NCBI GenBank assembly: GCA_950106755.1
Contig: OX467090.1
Coordinates: forward strand, 16,925,489 to 16,989,488
Direction of reading: 5' to 3'
Length of the DNA: 64,000 nucleotides
Source of the DNA: Climacium dendroides
Lineage: Eukaryota; Streptophyta; Bryopsida; Hypnales; Climaciaceae
Shown: piece by piece, positions 11,584 to 25,400 of the stretch
How positions within the stretch are numbered: the stretch's first letter is position 1
Layout of the letters: every line of letters begins with the position of its first letter
Translations under genes and position numbers: made by a program
Notes under the pieces: model-generated
The model's input: only the letters and a program-made list of their open reading frames with translations
The model's database searches: none
Told to the model about the DNA's origin: nothing

Positions 11584-14079
11584 TTGTACACGAATTGGAT
11601 CCATCTAAAGTGCATGGTGTGAAGCGATTGAGCATCTTGTACAGGTTGCCTTACTGGAAGGTAATTACGTCTTATAGCAGGAATGGTAGTTCTACAATTA
11701 CTGATTGAGAGTTTCATGGAGTTCCTATTTTTTGATTTGCATGTAAAAGTCGGTGCACTTCAATGCCTCGGCTTACATTTTCTTCTTTTGTATATTTAAG
11801 ATAACAATGTATATCATTTTTTGTAATTGAGTACATAAGATTCCAATGTGTCAGTTGATAAGCACAAGTATGAGTATGCACCATATGCACAAGTTAGGCT
11901 GTCTAGTAAGGCGGGCGGAGGCAAATCAATAGTGACTCATATGAAACTGGGGATCGATCGGATATAATCATTTCCCAGTCGTTTCCTAGTTATTCAATCA
12001 ATATGCATTTCTTGATTGCTCCAACTAACGAAGCACTGACCATTTTCACCCTTTTACTGTGAACCATGTGCATTCAGAAATTGCTTATTCGTTACACACT
12101 GGATGTCATGCACTGCAAAATGAATCTGGCGAAGAACTTCCTGAAAACCATCAGTGGGAGGAAAGACACTGTGAAAGTTAGGTGGGACTTACAGAGGCGG
12201 AATATACGACCGCATCTATGGCTAACTCCGCACCCGAGGAATCCCGCAAAGATGGTAAAACCCGCAGCGTCGTACGTTTTGAAGGATAATGAGTTCGAAG
12301 TGTTTTTGACGTGCATGGAGTGTTTGAAGACACCGACAAGCTATTCATTCGACTTGAGTAAGCACTTACGGAAGAAAAACTTTGGTGGACTAAAGTCTCA
12401 TGATTATCATGTTTTAATGCAGCAGATATTACCATTGGCTTTGAGAGGTTTGATGGAACCAGGTTCTAGAATGGCTGTGATGAGGATGAGCAAAGTATTT
12501 TGAAGAATTTGCAGTACAGTATACAATCCTGCTGATTTTTCTTCATTGGAAGCCAATGTGGCAGAGAGTATGGCCTTGTTGGAGATGGAATTCCCTCCTT
12601 CATTCTTTGACATCATGACGCATCACCCATATCATTTGGTTCAGGAGTTGGACATATGTGGTCCAATGAGTGCAAGGTGGATGTATCCAATAGAACGGTA
12701 CATGAAAACGTTAAAGAATCATGTGAGAAATATGGCTCGCCCTGAAGCTTGTATGGCCGAGGGATATCTCAATGATGAAAGCATCGGATTTGTAACTAAG
12801 TACCTACATAGCTTCCAGTTCACTAAGAGGCATGTTTGGGATGTTGACAAAGAGTACGGCGATGCAGAGGAGGTCTTGCAAGGCGGAGGAAGAGCCTTTG
12901 TCATGACTCCTACACTACAAGACTTGGTACATCAATACGTTTTGGCCAACGTCTCTTGTCTACAAGAAAAGTATTTGTAAGCAGACCCTTCGCCGTTTAT
13001 GTTTGTCATGTTGTTGTATGTTGTGAGCTCTAGTTTTTGAAAAGGTTGTTCATTTCCAATATAGTGAAAATGCAAAACGCACATCAACAGCGCGAGAGTC
13101 GTCCATGTTTCTAGCAGTCATCTAATCACATGAGAGTCGAAATTTAGTCAATTGTGAGTCACAGACACTTAGTAGATCCATGAAATGACTATGAAATGAC
13201 TATATCAAGAAGTAACCGAGTAATAAACCACCACGGAGCACTAACAACATCAATTGGGGACGCCTTCTCTTGCCATTTCAATATTCTGTGAATGATTTTG
13301 TATTTTGAGCTATATGTATGAGAGGTTAACAGTTCCAAAGTACATTCAGGATCTGGAAGGCCAAAGGCTTGCAAGATGTAACTATTCCAGCATTTGAGGA
13401 CTAGATCCCAGACGTAGTGTAGAACGCACCATTTGATGTGACAGACCCTGATGACAAGGATCGTCTACTGCTCATCCGAAAACCCTCACAAAAGGCATTA
13501 TGCTACACCAAAATGAAGTCCTTCGGTAGCCATTTCAGAGTAGATGACGGTGATACCCATTGTTTCCAAACATACAATTCTGGAGTAGCTTCTGTTTTTG
13601 ACGTACCAATCGATGATGCAAGGGATGTGTCCGTGAATTACGTTGGAGTTTTGAAGGACATATTGGAGCTTGACTACGGACCATTGCATACACCAATCGT
13701 GCTTTTACGATGCCAATGGATGAAGACTACAGACAATAGAGGCAATGCAACATACGTTCGAGATGATGTTGGCTTTTTAATGGTCAACTTCTGGTACTCG
13801 CTACCACGCATGTTAGAGCCCTTCATTTTTTCCAGTCAGGCAACACAAGTCTTCTTCTCAGATGTGCTCGACAAACCAGGATGGAAAATTGTTTTGCAAA
13901 AAGAAGCACGAGCAAAAAGGGAGGTCCTTGATAGTCCTAATGTGTTCATAACCACCATTGTGGAAACTCCGGGTCTTACAGCTCCACAACTAGTGTCAAC
14001 ACCTTCAGCAGTACCGTCTCTAATTGGGGCCATTGAATTGTCACCTGAGGACAACTTACTAGCACATGCAGCGTACTAG
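11584..14079 (+). pseudogene. TNP2-like CACTA transposase, C-terminal part only
   Basis: A short exon ending at 11660 encodes HGVKRLSILYRLPYWK, with a GTAATT donor. It joins in phase to an exon from 12078 (after CATTCAG) encoding KLLIRYTLDVMHCKMNLAKN, the classic LDVMHIEKN region of TNP2 transposases. The same frame continues to 12980 through GLKSHDYHVLMQQILPLALR and then FPPSFFDIMTHHPYHLVQEL and RWMYPIERYMKTLKNHVRNM, which match the DUF4218 region. One in-frame TGA (12501-12503) interrupts it. A further exon, 13438-14079, has FGSHFRVDDGD, YVGVLKDILELDYGP and VLLRCQWMKT, matching the DUF4216 region. The catalytic N-terminal transposase region (Transposase_21) expected upstream is absent: the minus-strand gene begins there instead. 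The product could not catalyse transposition. Start and exon borders after 12980 are uncertain. Confidence 0.8.
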
Positions 14080-15460
14080 TTAGTTAAGTATTCATTTTTT
14101 TATTGAACTTTGCGCATACCCTTCCATATGCCTTACAAATCCAAATAGAAGAAGTAAACCATCTTCGCATGACTATTTTCTTCTTTCATTGCTTCCATAT
14201 TTTTTTTATGTTCATTTCCAAGACCGTAGGATACCTTCTAGTACAGAAATGGGAAAAGAAGCTATTGAAGGCATGAATGCATGAACGGCCTCAACCTCAG
14301 TCATTTTCCAATGGAATTAGTCATTTCGTAGTCAAAATAAAGTCATTCATGCAAGCAAGCGCAGTTAACACAGAGTCAATCCAAATTGATGTATGACTAA
14401 GTACATCCAACAAACCTTCTGAACTGTCCACGTCATGCCATCGGACGACGCAGTCACAAAAACGAATGGATGAAATACGGTCGGGTTGGCAGCCCAAAAA
14501 TTCTTCATCCCTCTGACTACACAATGACTCCAAAATGACTACAATTTCGTTACATCGTGCATAGTGTGAGATAACAGAGCTCTAGTCATAGCACAGTCAT
14601 TAGGGACAGCGAGTCATTCTTGACGTGGTTGTGGCGGACACGTTTTCCTTGTAGTGCTCTTGACCTACTATATGCATTAAATCACCACTTGAACTGTCAA
14701 ATACTTCTTCATCAATATCTAACAAGTTCTTTATAAGAAGGAAACAAGCACTCAATCAAGACAAACTCACAACAAAATATCCCAAGTCACCAACTAAAAA
14801 TGAAATTGGGACTCACTCTCCAACTGCTCTCACAATTGCCATCAAAGTGATTGTCATGCTAACACTCAATGCACTCTTCTACATAAACACAATAACGCAT
14901 CACTAATGCACCTCCTAAGCTAAGATAATTTGAATTAATGGAAGAAACTAAATCAAGTAACAATGTTCTTAAAGTCTACATATCATGCTAAACTATGTCA
15001 GTAACATACTATTTGGTTTAGAACCAAACTAACACCATAAACAAATGAACAATGCAATAAATGTAATTCCTCTAGATGTTGCTAGAATGAATAGAACACA
15101 ATTCATTAATTACTATCCATTACTATATGTGTACATCGTACTCTTAGGTTGGCGCTCTGAAAAGTAAAGAATAGTAGAAGTACAGTCTTCATTTATTATC
15201 AATGAATTCTAGAACCATACTTAATATAAGTCCGATCGGACTTGTACATCCATAGTGGGATGACAATGACAATCAATAATGACTGACAGTAATAGTAAAT
15301 ATAATCCAAATGGCATACTAAATACAATCCTGCATATGATATTTGCTCATCAAAATGTATACCACAAATACATAAGTATGGGTTGGTTTTTAATCTTTGA
15401 ATAGTTGAATGCCCTCTAGAAACGGTTTAGAACATTGAAGCCAAATCCTTGATAGATTTA

Positions 15461-15553
15461 TTCCTAAGAAGTGCCTTACAATTACACTAACCTAGGATAC
15501 GAGATGTATTCCTAAGAAGTGCCTCACAATTACACTAGCTTGGGATACGTTCT
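15461..15553. repeat. 48-bp tandem duplication
   Basis: TTCCTAAGAAGTGCC begins at 15461 and again at 15509. The two units, each followed by CACAATTACACTA-like sequence and GGATACG, differ at only a few positions. Confidence 0.8.
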
Positions 15554-16238
15554 AACTCTTACAAATTGCTATAGCATTATTGAGAAAAAATTAGTCTTAA
15601 TATCACCAAACAACATTATTTTTTCAAAATTATTTGTAGCTGCCTCATCTTGACTTTACATACACTCCATATACCTGATAAAAGTCCATTACTTTACAAT
15701 CACTCTCATCAAATTGCCACAAGATCAAACTTGTATAAATCTCTGGGAAACAGGTGCCAGAGAATTGTTTCAAGCTTTGATCTAAATATGTGACAACTGG
15801 CAGTCCCTAGTGCATTCATAGAATTTCTAAACCAAATAATCCTCTGCAGATATTATTTCAATACATAATCTAAAGCCAATCCAAATTGCTTGGGATAGTC
15901 TACATTATTTTAGCCATTTTGTTAGCTAATTCCAAGTACTTCACAAGTTACACAACATCCCTTGCTGTTGTTAGTTGATTGAAAACTCAAAATTATAGCA
16001 ATAGTTCAGTTAAAATTGGAAATACACTTTGTTGATCCATAGACCTTAATGTAAGAGGCTTCAAAGTTGGCCTAATGACTACTAGCATTGGATTTCTCAG
16101 CTCTTACTAGATGTGTCTTTACATTTCAGTATACTTTTAAAGCTTTTGCATCAAAAGCACCTTCACAAAGTTGCAGGTCATTACAATAACATATGAAAAG
16201 CTAGTGTCAAAATGTACAAAGGCCATTGTCCTTCTAGA

Positions 16239-16260
16239 GGCCTCTTGGGCCCAAGAGGCC
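16239..16260. repeat. 22-bp perfect palindrome
   Basis: The sequence from 16239 to 16260 reads GGCCTCTTGGG followed at once by its reverse complement CCCAAGAGGCC. It is GC-rich within AT-rich surroundings and has no spacer. Confidence 0.75.
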
Positions 16261-18774
16261 ACTTCCTTGCAAATAGTCTTGGGACAGTAACCTAGCAAAG
16301 AGCACCCCAACAGCTATGGTTCTTTCTTCCAATGTTTCCTGAGTGCCATCACCAAAACGAACACATTAGAGATGATAAGTACATTCTACTCTATACTCAA
16401 AAACCACATCAATAGCCATCTATAGATTGGGTTGTAGAAAACAAATACCAAGCTATCCACTGAATTTGATAGGTTGGAAAAGCTAGACTTCAATGTCAAA
16501 AATTTGATATAAACACTTGCTCCAAGATCCCAGTCCTTAACCTCAATCAAGTGCCCTTCCAACTAGCTTGCAAATTGCCAGATTTCAGAATGCTTACATT
16601 AATAGTAGAACAACATTCTAAATTGACAACATCAATTGTATTACGAAAGTAACGAAATGGAACACTAAAACAGGAGATTGAAAACACAATGCATATTGGA
16701 AAAAGATAAACAACAGGACCAAAACAAAAGAAGACGAAAATTCAATCCAACAAATACGAAATGAGAGCAAGTTTCTCCACAACATTCAACTCTTATGAAC
16801 TAGACTATACCAGAAGTACCCTTGATAAATAGAAGACAAACTTAGGTCAAGAAATTGAAAGTACCTTCCACAAAGAAAAGAACTTGCTACGACATTCAAC
16901 GTCTGGAATTTCCATCGGACTCTTCTCAGTATCCAAAACTCACATGTATCCTCCATCACCAATTGACTGGTATAACATGTTGACATATCGATGAGGCAAA
17001 AGATGAAAATGCATCCAAATTGCCAGAAGACACTGGATACTGCAGAAACATCGAGATACAAAAGTCATCCATTTTTTAGCAACGTAACCCAAAATTAAAC
17101 CTCAGAAGCAAGGCCAACCAACACTTGCATTGCCGCCCCTTCCTCTCTTCTTTCTCTTTCTTCTATATTGACTTTGCTTTTGCCCTCAAACATCATCTCC
17201 TATGTACATGTTCTAAATAGCTTGAATAGGGCTAGTCCTGAATATCTTCTTTAAGATGGTGGAAAGGAACTTAAGGTTGAAGAGTGCGCAACAGGAACAC
17301 TTCCAACGAAGTGGCGAGGAGGATTGCACCAAATGTGAGAGCCGAGGTAAGTGGGATAGTTTTTGCACAAAGGCAAGTACACACCTGTGAGTGCTTATTT
17401 ATCCACCCTTAGTAAATCAACGTACACAACTACGTTTTGATAATCACGGTTAATTCTTATGGGTGCTTAACGTCAGTTCATTATGCCGTCCAAGTAATGA
17501 ATCTTTTCCTAATGTTATATTAACTCTTTTACTTTGAAATTAACCAACAAAACCCAATCAAGTTGGGAATATTTTATTTTTTACTAACTTATTTTTTAAA
17601 CCAAAGTGATTTTTAGTGAAGGGTGAGACAATCAAAAATTAAACACCTAAGTTGGAAGAAAAACTCATGTCATTTCTAAAATGGTAAAATTCACCTTCCT
17701 CTAACCTTCCTATCAAAAGTTATAGGTGGATGAAGTTTAGCCTTTAAGAGGCTCTGGAAACTTCATCCAAGGTCTTAAATCTCTTCCCTATTTTAATTTT
17801 CTTTGAAATTTAAAACCTGTCTTTATATTATTATCTTTTTACTAATTTCCAAGTTTAGACTCTAATGGATGATTTTTACTATTCTTCATCCGATTTTCAT
17901 CCCAAACTTCATCTTCTCCTAACTTCCTCGTTATAGGTCTATTTTTAAAATGTGATATGTTTTTGGAAACCTCTAAGTCTATTCTACAAGATTTTGAATT
18001 AAAAATTTGGTAATACTAAGGTCCAGACACCCTAAATTGGACTTTTAATTCAGCCACTACGTACAAATACATGAAGAAAGAAATAAGAAGTCAATGCCAT
18101 ACCTCGGTTTGGATCTTCTCAAGTAATTGGTCCATTATTCCTACAAATTCCTCATCATTTGTCATGTTTTGAGGTCATTAGGTATTTTTGCCCATGGCTT
18201 AAAGTGGGTTTGAAAATATAATTGAACTCTCCAACTATCTACTCCTTTCTCTTGCAACTCACTTTTCTTCTATCACCATTCCCCTCCATTATTTATATTT
18301 TAAGTTGACCTTTGATGAACTTAAGATGCTAATGCTTCAAACTTCAAAATAATTGACTTTGAAAATCTCTTATCTCCTATCCAAATCAATTATTGTGATT
18401 ATCCAATCTAAATTCTAATGGTTTTGATTGCACTCACGATTTTCACCTAATCTTGAATTCAAAAAGAAACTCTACAACTATCAAAAGAAACTCTTACTCT
18501 CTTCACTTGCAAATTGAGTTGTGAGGAGTTGAGAGAGTTTGGAGTTGCTACTTCCTATCCCATTTTTCTTCTAATTTAGTTTGAGTTTTATGATGTTTGC
18601 AGAGCTATGAGAGTATCTAAGTAGAAAAGAGGGTTCTAATTTCTATTCTACTTCCTACTATCTCCCTTGATTTATGTTAATTTCTTGCTATTTAGATTCT
18701 AATGATGATTCAAGTGGTGGCTAATTTTCAAAAGATACAAGCTCCAAGTATATGATTAGTTTTTTAACCTCCCG

Positions 18775-19035
18775 ATAGTAGTCAATTGATATCCAACCGC
18801 AGTCACAATTGATACTTGCCCGGCAGTCATAGTTGCTATCCACCCAGCAGTTGTAGTTGCAGTTGGTACCCGCCTGGTAGTCACAGTTGAAATCCGCCCA
18901 ACAGTTACAGTTGGTACCTGCCTAGCAATCGCAATTGACACTTGCCTGACACTCGCAGTTGATACCCGCTCGATAGTTGCAGTTGATGCCCGCCCAGCAG
19001 TGGTAGCTCTTTGGGCAGCAGTTAGTTGGTAGCCT
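18775..19035. repeat. Degenerate minisatellite (about 28-32 bp units)
   Basis: Phrases of the form CAGTTGATACCCGCC followed by CAGCAGT or TAGTCAC recur roughly every 30 bases, with many substitutions. The tract is noticeably more GC-rich than its surroundings. The frame across it (Thr/Val/Ala-rich on the minus strand) is a by-product of the repeat and not evidence for a gene. Confidence 0.75.
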
Positions 19036-19039
19036 TTAA

Positions 19040-21690
19040 AAATCTAAATTTTATGTGGCTATGACAACGACTTGGAAGGGTGGAAATTATACTCTAACTC
19101 TAGTTCCTACTAGTTGGGAGCACTAGTAGGAAATAGGGCCCTAATCAAGATGTCCGAACCAACTCAAAATGTTTGAATCAACACAACTATGCTAGAAATG
19201 TCCGAATTAAGATGTCCAAATCAACTAAATATTGTTAATTCGGGTCCTCTTTTCTCGTAGTGGAGGCCTCTACTAAATCCTTTCAAACACTAGCTTGGTG
19301 ACCAAACAAACTTACTATTTTTTGAAGGACTTTTGTAAGAATCTAAGGTTCAAAGTTTTGTCGTGCTTTGAGAATTTTGACAAAATACTATAGGACTTCT
19401 AAAAGTTGAGATCAAAGCTCCGCCGTATTTTTGAATAACAACTAATTTCTATAAACGTTCTACAACCAAGCAAAGCCAAAGCTTGGCTGTAATTTTGACA
19501 AAATAATAACTCTAGATACTTTTCCAAGTTCCCAAATTCAAAGCTTTGCCATCTTGAATGGGACAAGGAAAAATATGGAAAAAAAACAACAAGTTAGTAC
19601 AAAACAAGGTCACATACGTGTGCTAATATAAGGTTAGTACAACCATAGATAAAACCATAATTTAGTGTATGGGTGTTAGTACTATAAATCACTTAAACAA
19701 ACACTTGAGGTCTTCCTCAAGCGGCATCACTAGCCATAAGGGAAGGAAACCATCTAGGATTAGTACAATGTTAGTGCAAAATACCCAAGGACTCCAACAA
19801 AATACCAAAACTTAACAAAACATCAATCAGGGCTTCAAATAACTTAACAAAAACACCACAAGAAGATAGCTAAGTTTGGAAGGGATCCCAATTCCTTCAA
19901 AAAAGATTGAAAATTAGCAACAAGGAGCTTGAAATGCTCCTAAAATTCAAGAATTTGGCAACATGGCCCCCAAATGGCCAAAATCCAACTAAATGAATCC
20001 AAATCGTACAAAAGCAGTTCAAAATGAACCTAAGGGGTGATTTGAGAGAAGAATGATATCTCTTAAATACTTTTCGAAGGTTGCTTATCCCCCTTCAATT
20101 CCTAAACTATAATCATATCATTTAAGATTTTCATCCTAATCTTCAAGTTTTGACTTTGTATATTGGTCCAAAACTCTAACTTTTGGAGAAAGACTCTAAA
20201 TCACAAACGGATTGCGCCATTGGCTTCAGAATGCCATTTCTATTTTTGAAAAATCCCCCACTCCTTTTTTCATCTACTAAAAATCACAAAAAGCTAGTGC
20301 CAACTGAAAACTCAAAAGGGGTAAAAATCCAACTTTTGGAGGTTGACTTTTTTGAAGAAAGTAATTAGCCTAAAATCTTATGTAGGTATGAAGGAGTAAG
20401 AAAATACCTAACTTGGACTACATTCTAACTTCGTACGCTCTCAATATGTCGATCAACTCTACAGTAAACTTCGAATTTGTCGATCAACTCTACAGTAAAC
20501 TTCGAATTTGTCGATCAACTCTACAGTAAACTTCGAATTTGTCGATCTTGGGAGGATCTTGCCAGTTTTGAGTCTTCTAGCTATTGAAATGTCTTGAAAC
20601 TTGTTGGAGCATGTTATTAGCATAGAAAAAGTTAGTCTAATTTTTAGTGGGATTTTATCGCTCTCTGGATAATTTCCATGAAATTTCCATCGTATAATTT
20701 GGCGATTGACCGTCTGAAAGAATATCTTTTGACTATCAGAAAATTCCGGAACTTTTCATAGAAATTCCCATGAATTTCTACAAAAGATGTGAAAGCTTAT
20801 ATTCTTACTTTGTATATTTGAAGAAGGAGAGCCAAATCCTGCTATCTCCTTTAACTTTCAATGAATGAGGAATCTTTCACACGAAGAGGAATTTTGGCGA
20901 ACCAATTTCACCGTTGGACTTTTGGCATGATTTACGCTTAGAACCACCATACTTATGTCATAGATGCCTTTCTCTGGTCCGTCTTGAGTTTTCTCTACCT
21001 ACAAGCTAATAATTGGAGTTTCTATTGTTTCGTCGATATGATGGGGAAATTGAAACCTTTCTTGAAACTAGTTTAGGATTTTCACGTAAGTTTCCTCAGA
21101 CCAAGTTAGCCATATTTTGTCACATGTAAGGCAAGTTTGGCTATTTTGGGTCATTCTACTTAAATACTACAATATGTATAGGTTTTGGATTTCTACTCTA
21201 TTTACATGTGGATTTTGTGTTATATTATGGGAAAAATATACTAACTAGAACCAAATATCATAATGGCATGTGACATACCTATTTTGGCTTTATAATCTTT
21301 TTATGGCTTTTTGTAATTCACACTTGAAAGACTAACAAACGTAAAAAAAAAAGAATGAGTTCTGGGTGATGAATCAGATACTCACAATGCCTAGCAGCCT
21401 CTCAAGCGTGAGAGGCTTCTCTCGGGAGCTCTGTATAGAATAGCTTCATTCCCTAGCTTATGTTTGCTAACTACGAAGTCTAAGTTTGGAGCTTAGAAGT
21501 TTGAGTTTAGAGCTTTGATAGATGTCTGTGTCTGTGTTTGGAGCTTCAAAAGTTTTGATGTTCAGTTTGTAGCTTTGATATGTATAAAGGCTAGTGTCTT
21601 TCCAAGACCCTCTCGAGCTTGAGAGGCCTCTTTTGAGGCAGACTGTTTGGAATAATCAATATTTGTATTGGTCCAAAATTATCACCAATA
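19040..21690. other. Intergenic DNA, no gene recognised
   Basis: No coding region was supported. Apart from the 31-bp tandem repeat listed separately, I see short GC-rich hairpins of the type CCTCTC...GAGAGG at about 21400 and 21611, and an 11-bp inverted repeat at 19104-19132. Confidence 0.4.
20448..20547. repeat. 31-bp tandem repeat, 3.2 copies
   Basis: The unit starting GTCGATCAACTCTACAGTAA begins at 20448, 20479 and 20510, with a truncated fourth copy from 20541. I see no difference between the full units, which suggests recent expansion. Confidence 0.9.
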
Positions 21691-22436
21691 CACTACAAGG
21701 AAAAGGGGTCCAAAATGACAATAATATAACAAGAAATTATTGGAAATGACAGTAGATGTCAATTGCCAACCTATTCCTATCAATTCCTTATTAATGTCAA
21801 TACTTTGACACAAAACTATCTGAATTGACAATAAGCATGTATTGACAACATGCTACTATCAATTGACAAGGATACTGTGAATCAAATTTTGTAAGATTGG
21901 AGGATAGAGAGGTTGTTTTTATAGTGAAATGTATTATCCATCAAGAATCCTCAAAAATATAGGATATTTTGGTGATGAGAGCTTGACCGCTCATTGTCAA
22001 AAATTCGTACAATTTATATATCCCATATGAGTTGCCTTACCTACCACTACCCTTCTTGTATAAAGGACTTGTCTTCTATTCTCACTTCACTTGCAATAAA
22101 AGGATTTTGGAGATATGTTTCTAAATGTAAAGTCCAATTTTGATAAGTAATATCTTTAAGTAGTAAAGTTTGATTTATTGGTTGTTTAGGAACATTGTGG
22201 CAAATTTAGGCCAAGAGTCCAAAAATCATCAATTTTCTTGACATCATGGATGAAATCCAGTTTGAAAAGGTCTTGGGTCTTAAATCTCCTTTACTAGGAC
22301 AAAATTTGACCAATTTTTGTCAAAATTGACAAGAATCTGTCAATTGGACGTTTTAATCAACACATCACAATTGACAGCAGAGTTGACAATTTTTTGTCAA
22401 TTTTTTGTCCCTACGGATAGAAAACTTCTTATAGTG
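21691..22436. mobile_element. Non-autonomous CACTA element, 746 bp, TSD ATA
   Basis: The left end is CACTACAAGGAAAAGGGGTC from 21691. The right end on the other strand is CACTATAAGAAGTTTTC, ending at 22436. The flanking triplets are ATA on both sides (21688-21690 and 22437-22439), the 3-bp target duplication of CACTA elements. The interior is rich in TTGACA/TGTCAA motifs near both ends (for example 21780-21850 and 22310-22400), likely the subterminal protein-binding repeats. There is no transposase coding, so the element would depend on a partner in trans. Confidence 0.85.
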
Positions 22437-22481
22437 ATAGCCAAATGAATATGAATTGTTAACAAATGATTTTGGCTCTAT

Positions 22482-25400
22482 TGTAGGTCAAAGTTGCGGT
22501 AGTCGAGGACCTTCCACCACCACCCGTCAATCTGCTACCTCAAGCAATAGTCCAGTATAAAGGTCCTGATGACTTGAAAGTGGTGCCAATCCTCCACCAT
22601 ATTATCGAATCTACATTATAGAAGAATAGCCCCCAACCAAAGATTATTTCTGATGATGAATTGGAGGACTATGAAATTCTAGGAGTACACAAGGATGCCA
22701 TGGAAGATGACATCAGACAGTCCTAGAAGCTTGACACTGCCTCCATCCTTCACGGATTGAGATTGACATCTACCGATGTTTCTCTGATGAAAATTCCATT
22801 GTACAAATTGGTTCCAATGCCTATGGTGCGGCCTACTCTAGTTTGTGACTTGACTTTGCGAGAACACCAATTTAGTGGGGGGTACAAGGAAGGAACTAGA
22901 GTATTTTATGTTTCTATATTAAACAAGTATAGTCAAGAAAGGTAGAGTCTTTACGGATGTTGAGAAAGAAGAATGGGTCCAATTTGGAATGTAGCCAACA
23001 ACAATTTCAACAATTACCTCATGTCACAGGCAGTGTTGCGACATCTGGTGAATCACAAGTTTTATGTGTGCAATGGGAATCACCAAAGAATTGTTTTGAT
23101 GAATTACATTATGCGACTGTACACAACGTAGAGAATATGACACATATCCGTGGACTCAATCATTTTAGATACACAGAATTAGATTGGTGAGGTGATGCAA
23201 GCTATGCATGATATCAACATGTGAGAGTTTTTTTACACATCATACTTGCATTTTAATGTTATATCCATGGCTTACCAAATTTGTTATCATGTAACATGGT
23301 TTCTTCTCATGGTGTGACAGTCAAACAAAGAGTTATCATGTAAAGACAAATCTCATGCATACATTATATCGAGTTCAAAAGTGCAGTGTTATGAAACTAG
23401 AGAATTTTAAAGAGTTTTTATTACCAGTGGATGTGAAGACCTGCTTGATGGTTACTTGACCAAAGTGGTACACCATGTTCCTTGAAGTCTTCACCTCTTT
23501 TATTTTTAAGGTATGGCATCTACCATGAATTTATAATGATTTTAAGTGTCTTCATGAGAAAAATTATGAGTTGAAAGAACATCTAATTTCGTATTTGTTT
23601 GTCATGTGCGTGGCTTTGTAGCAAGATATATCAATGACAACCGATATTTTTATTCGTAAATACAAGGAGGATACTTCTTGTGATGAGGTGACATGGATGG
23701 TGTTGCGACGGCAATGAGAGGCTCTATTAAGGACTCCACTGAAAAGTATTATAAAAAGCTATTAAAGGTCGTGTCCATCACTAATCCAACTCTTGGAAAA
23801 GAGTGCCTACTCGAGGTATGGTTCAACCATTATTAAATTTATCAATATCTTCATATATGTTATATATTTTGTCCTAATTATCATGCATTGTATCCTTGCA
23901 AATTCAAAGACATTGGAATTTATTTGCAACTCTAGAGTTAACCCTAGAGATTATAAGTGCAGAGTACAAGATTAAATGATTGGAGTGGATGAACACATTT
24001 GGCCCAACTAGGGAGGCCCAACGTTTTCTTCTTTGTCCTATCAATGAGGAAAAATTAATGGTTTTTTTGGCAAAGGCGTGTTGGTATGCTAGAGTGAGTT
24101 TTGTATTGATGAAATTCAATAACATTCCGTTTCATCATCCCTCAATTGAATTAGTATGATTACATATAGAGCGCCCCCATGACCTTAAATTGAAGTGCAA
24201 CTTTGTGTTTAGTTGGAAGAGGCCGGTAGGCCACTAGTGTCTAGTGAGATGTTCGACAATATTGTTTGGTTTGACAATATTACTATTAACATGCCTGTTC
24301 CTATCGAGTCGGAATCACTGATGAAGTATATTGAGGGTTGGAAAATGAAGCTCTGGAAAACGGCCTACATGGACATTTTCATTTTTCAAGAGGGGGATAC
24401 ATTTAAAAAATCTGATAGCTTCAAGGACTTCAAAGGGGCTATGCTCACCGTCAAGTACTTGATATACAAGTTTGCGAATTTGCAATTCTACTGTTTATAT
24501 TATGAATGAATCTACCTACCCGTACTTAAAACAAACGTGTCTTTACTATGTATGACAGATATAAGTCTATTGCTAGGTATTGTAATCTAGTAGAATTGCA
24601 TTGTAGTCTAGTTTTATTATTCACAAAATTTATTGTCTGATCTATATCAAGGAGATTGTAACTGATGCTTATAAAGGATATCCTATCAGGGCCCATCTTA
24701 GGGCTTAAAGGCACTTCCTAATAGAATAGCTTAGATTGCAAACCATGTCGCTGTTTGTATTGGTCTCAATTTTTTTACCTATGTGGCTTTCATTGTTTGA
24801 TGTGACTTATGTGTTTCTTATTTTGAAATTATTATTTTGTAATGTCTATGGACTTTATATGTTTTTCTCTTTAATTAATCAATTTCCAAATTTGTGTGGA
24901 CAGACATTTTAAGTTCGAATTGTACACCAAGAAGGCTATTGAAAAGGCGGATTTGCCACCTTTCCTTACAACATGTTTGGACAAATTGTCATTTGACCGC
25001 ATATTCTTGCCTTATCAGTTAAGGAATTGGATGACTCCACATCTCTAAACTTGCTCGTGGTACTTGGAGTGCAACATGGGATGCACTTCTGCCGAGGAAG
25101 AGACTCTTTTTAGGATACTAAAGGAGATCGCTATTATAGAGCCCGAGTTTGATGAGTTCACTGCTTTGGATCTTGAGGCTAAAGCCAAAGCCGTCATCAA
25201 ATGAGAAGTAGTTGACAAGAAAAAGGTGGACAGATTAGAGGAGGCAAAGAAGTAGATGGAGGATAAGAAGATGAAGAGGTTGGCCTCCAAGGTTGAGAAG
25301 GAATAAGAGTAGACCAAGAAGAAGGGCACGAAGTGGAGGTAGAAGAGCTAGTGCATGATCCAACAACAAGCGACATTGGTATGAAAGAGACGTCATCTGA

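Larger units (their letters stand above)
6780..14656. mobile_element. CACTA (En/Spm) DNA transposon, 7877 bp, TSD CTC
   Basis: The left end reads CACTACAAAAATATGAGC from 6780. The right end read on the other strand is CACTACAAGGAAAACGTG, ending at 14656. The three bases outside each end are CTC (6777-6779 and 14657-14659), the 3-bp target duplication typical of CACTA elements. Subterminal regions at both ends are dense in AGTCAT and its complement ATGACT (for example 7020-7070, 14300-14390 and 14585-14625), the expected kind of binding site for a TNPA-like protein. Inside are two divergent gene remnants: a TNP2-like C-terminal part on the plus strand and a TNP1/TNPA-like gene on the minus strand. 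Both have stops, so the copy is not autonomous as it stands. The perfect target duplication suggests the insertion itself is not very old, or was made by a copy that was already damaged. Confidence 0.93.
14660..18774. other. AT-rich intergenic DNA, no gene recognised
   Basis: No frame with convincing coding content was found. A 48-bp tandem duplication and a 22-bp palindrome inside this interval are listed separately. The short frame at 16786-17061 (minus strand) has no recognisable features. Confidence 0.45.

Noticed and set aside
18756..18941. Thr/Val-rich minus-strand frame across the 18.8 kb repeat
   Set aside because: The frame follows from the repeat unit length and lacks any protein-like feature; treated as a minisatellite.
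19104..19132. 11-bp inverted repeat with TTCCTACTAGT arms
   Set aside because: Short, common by chance at this scale, and not linked to any gene end.
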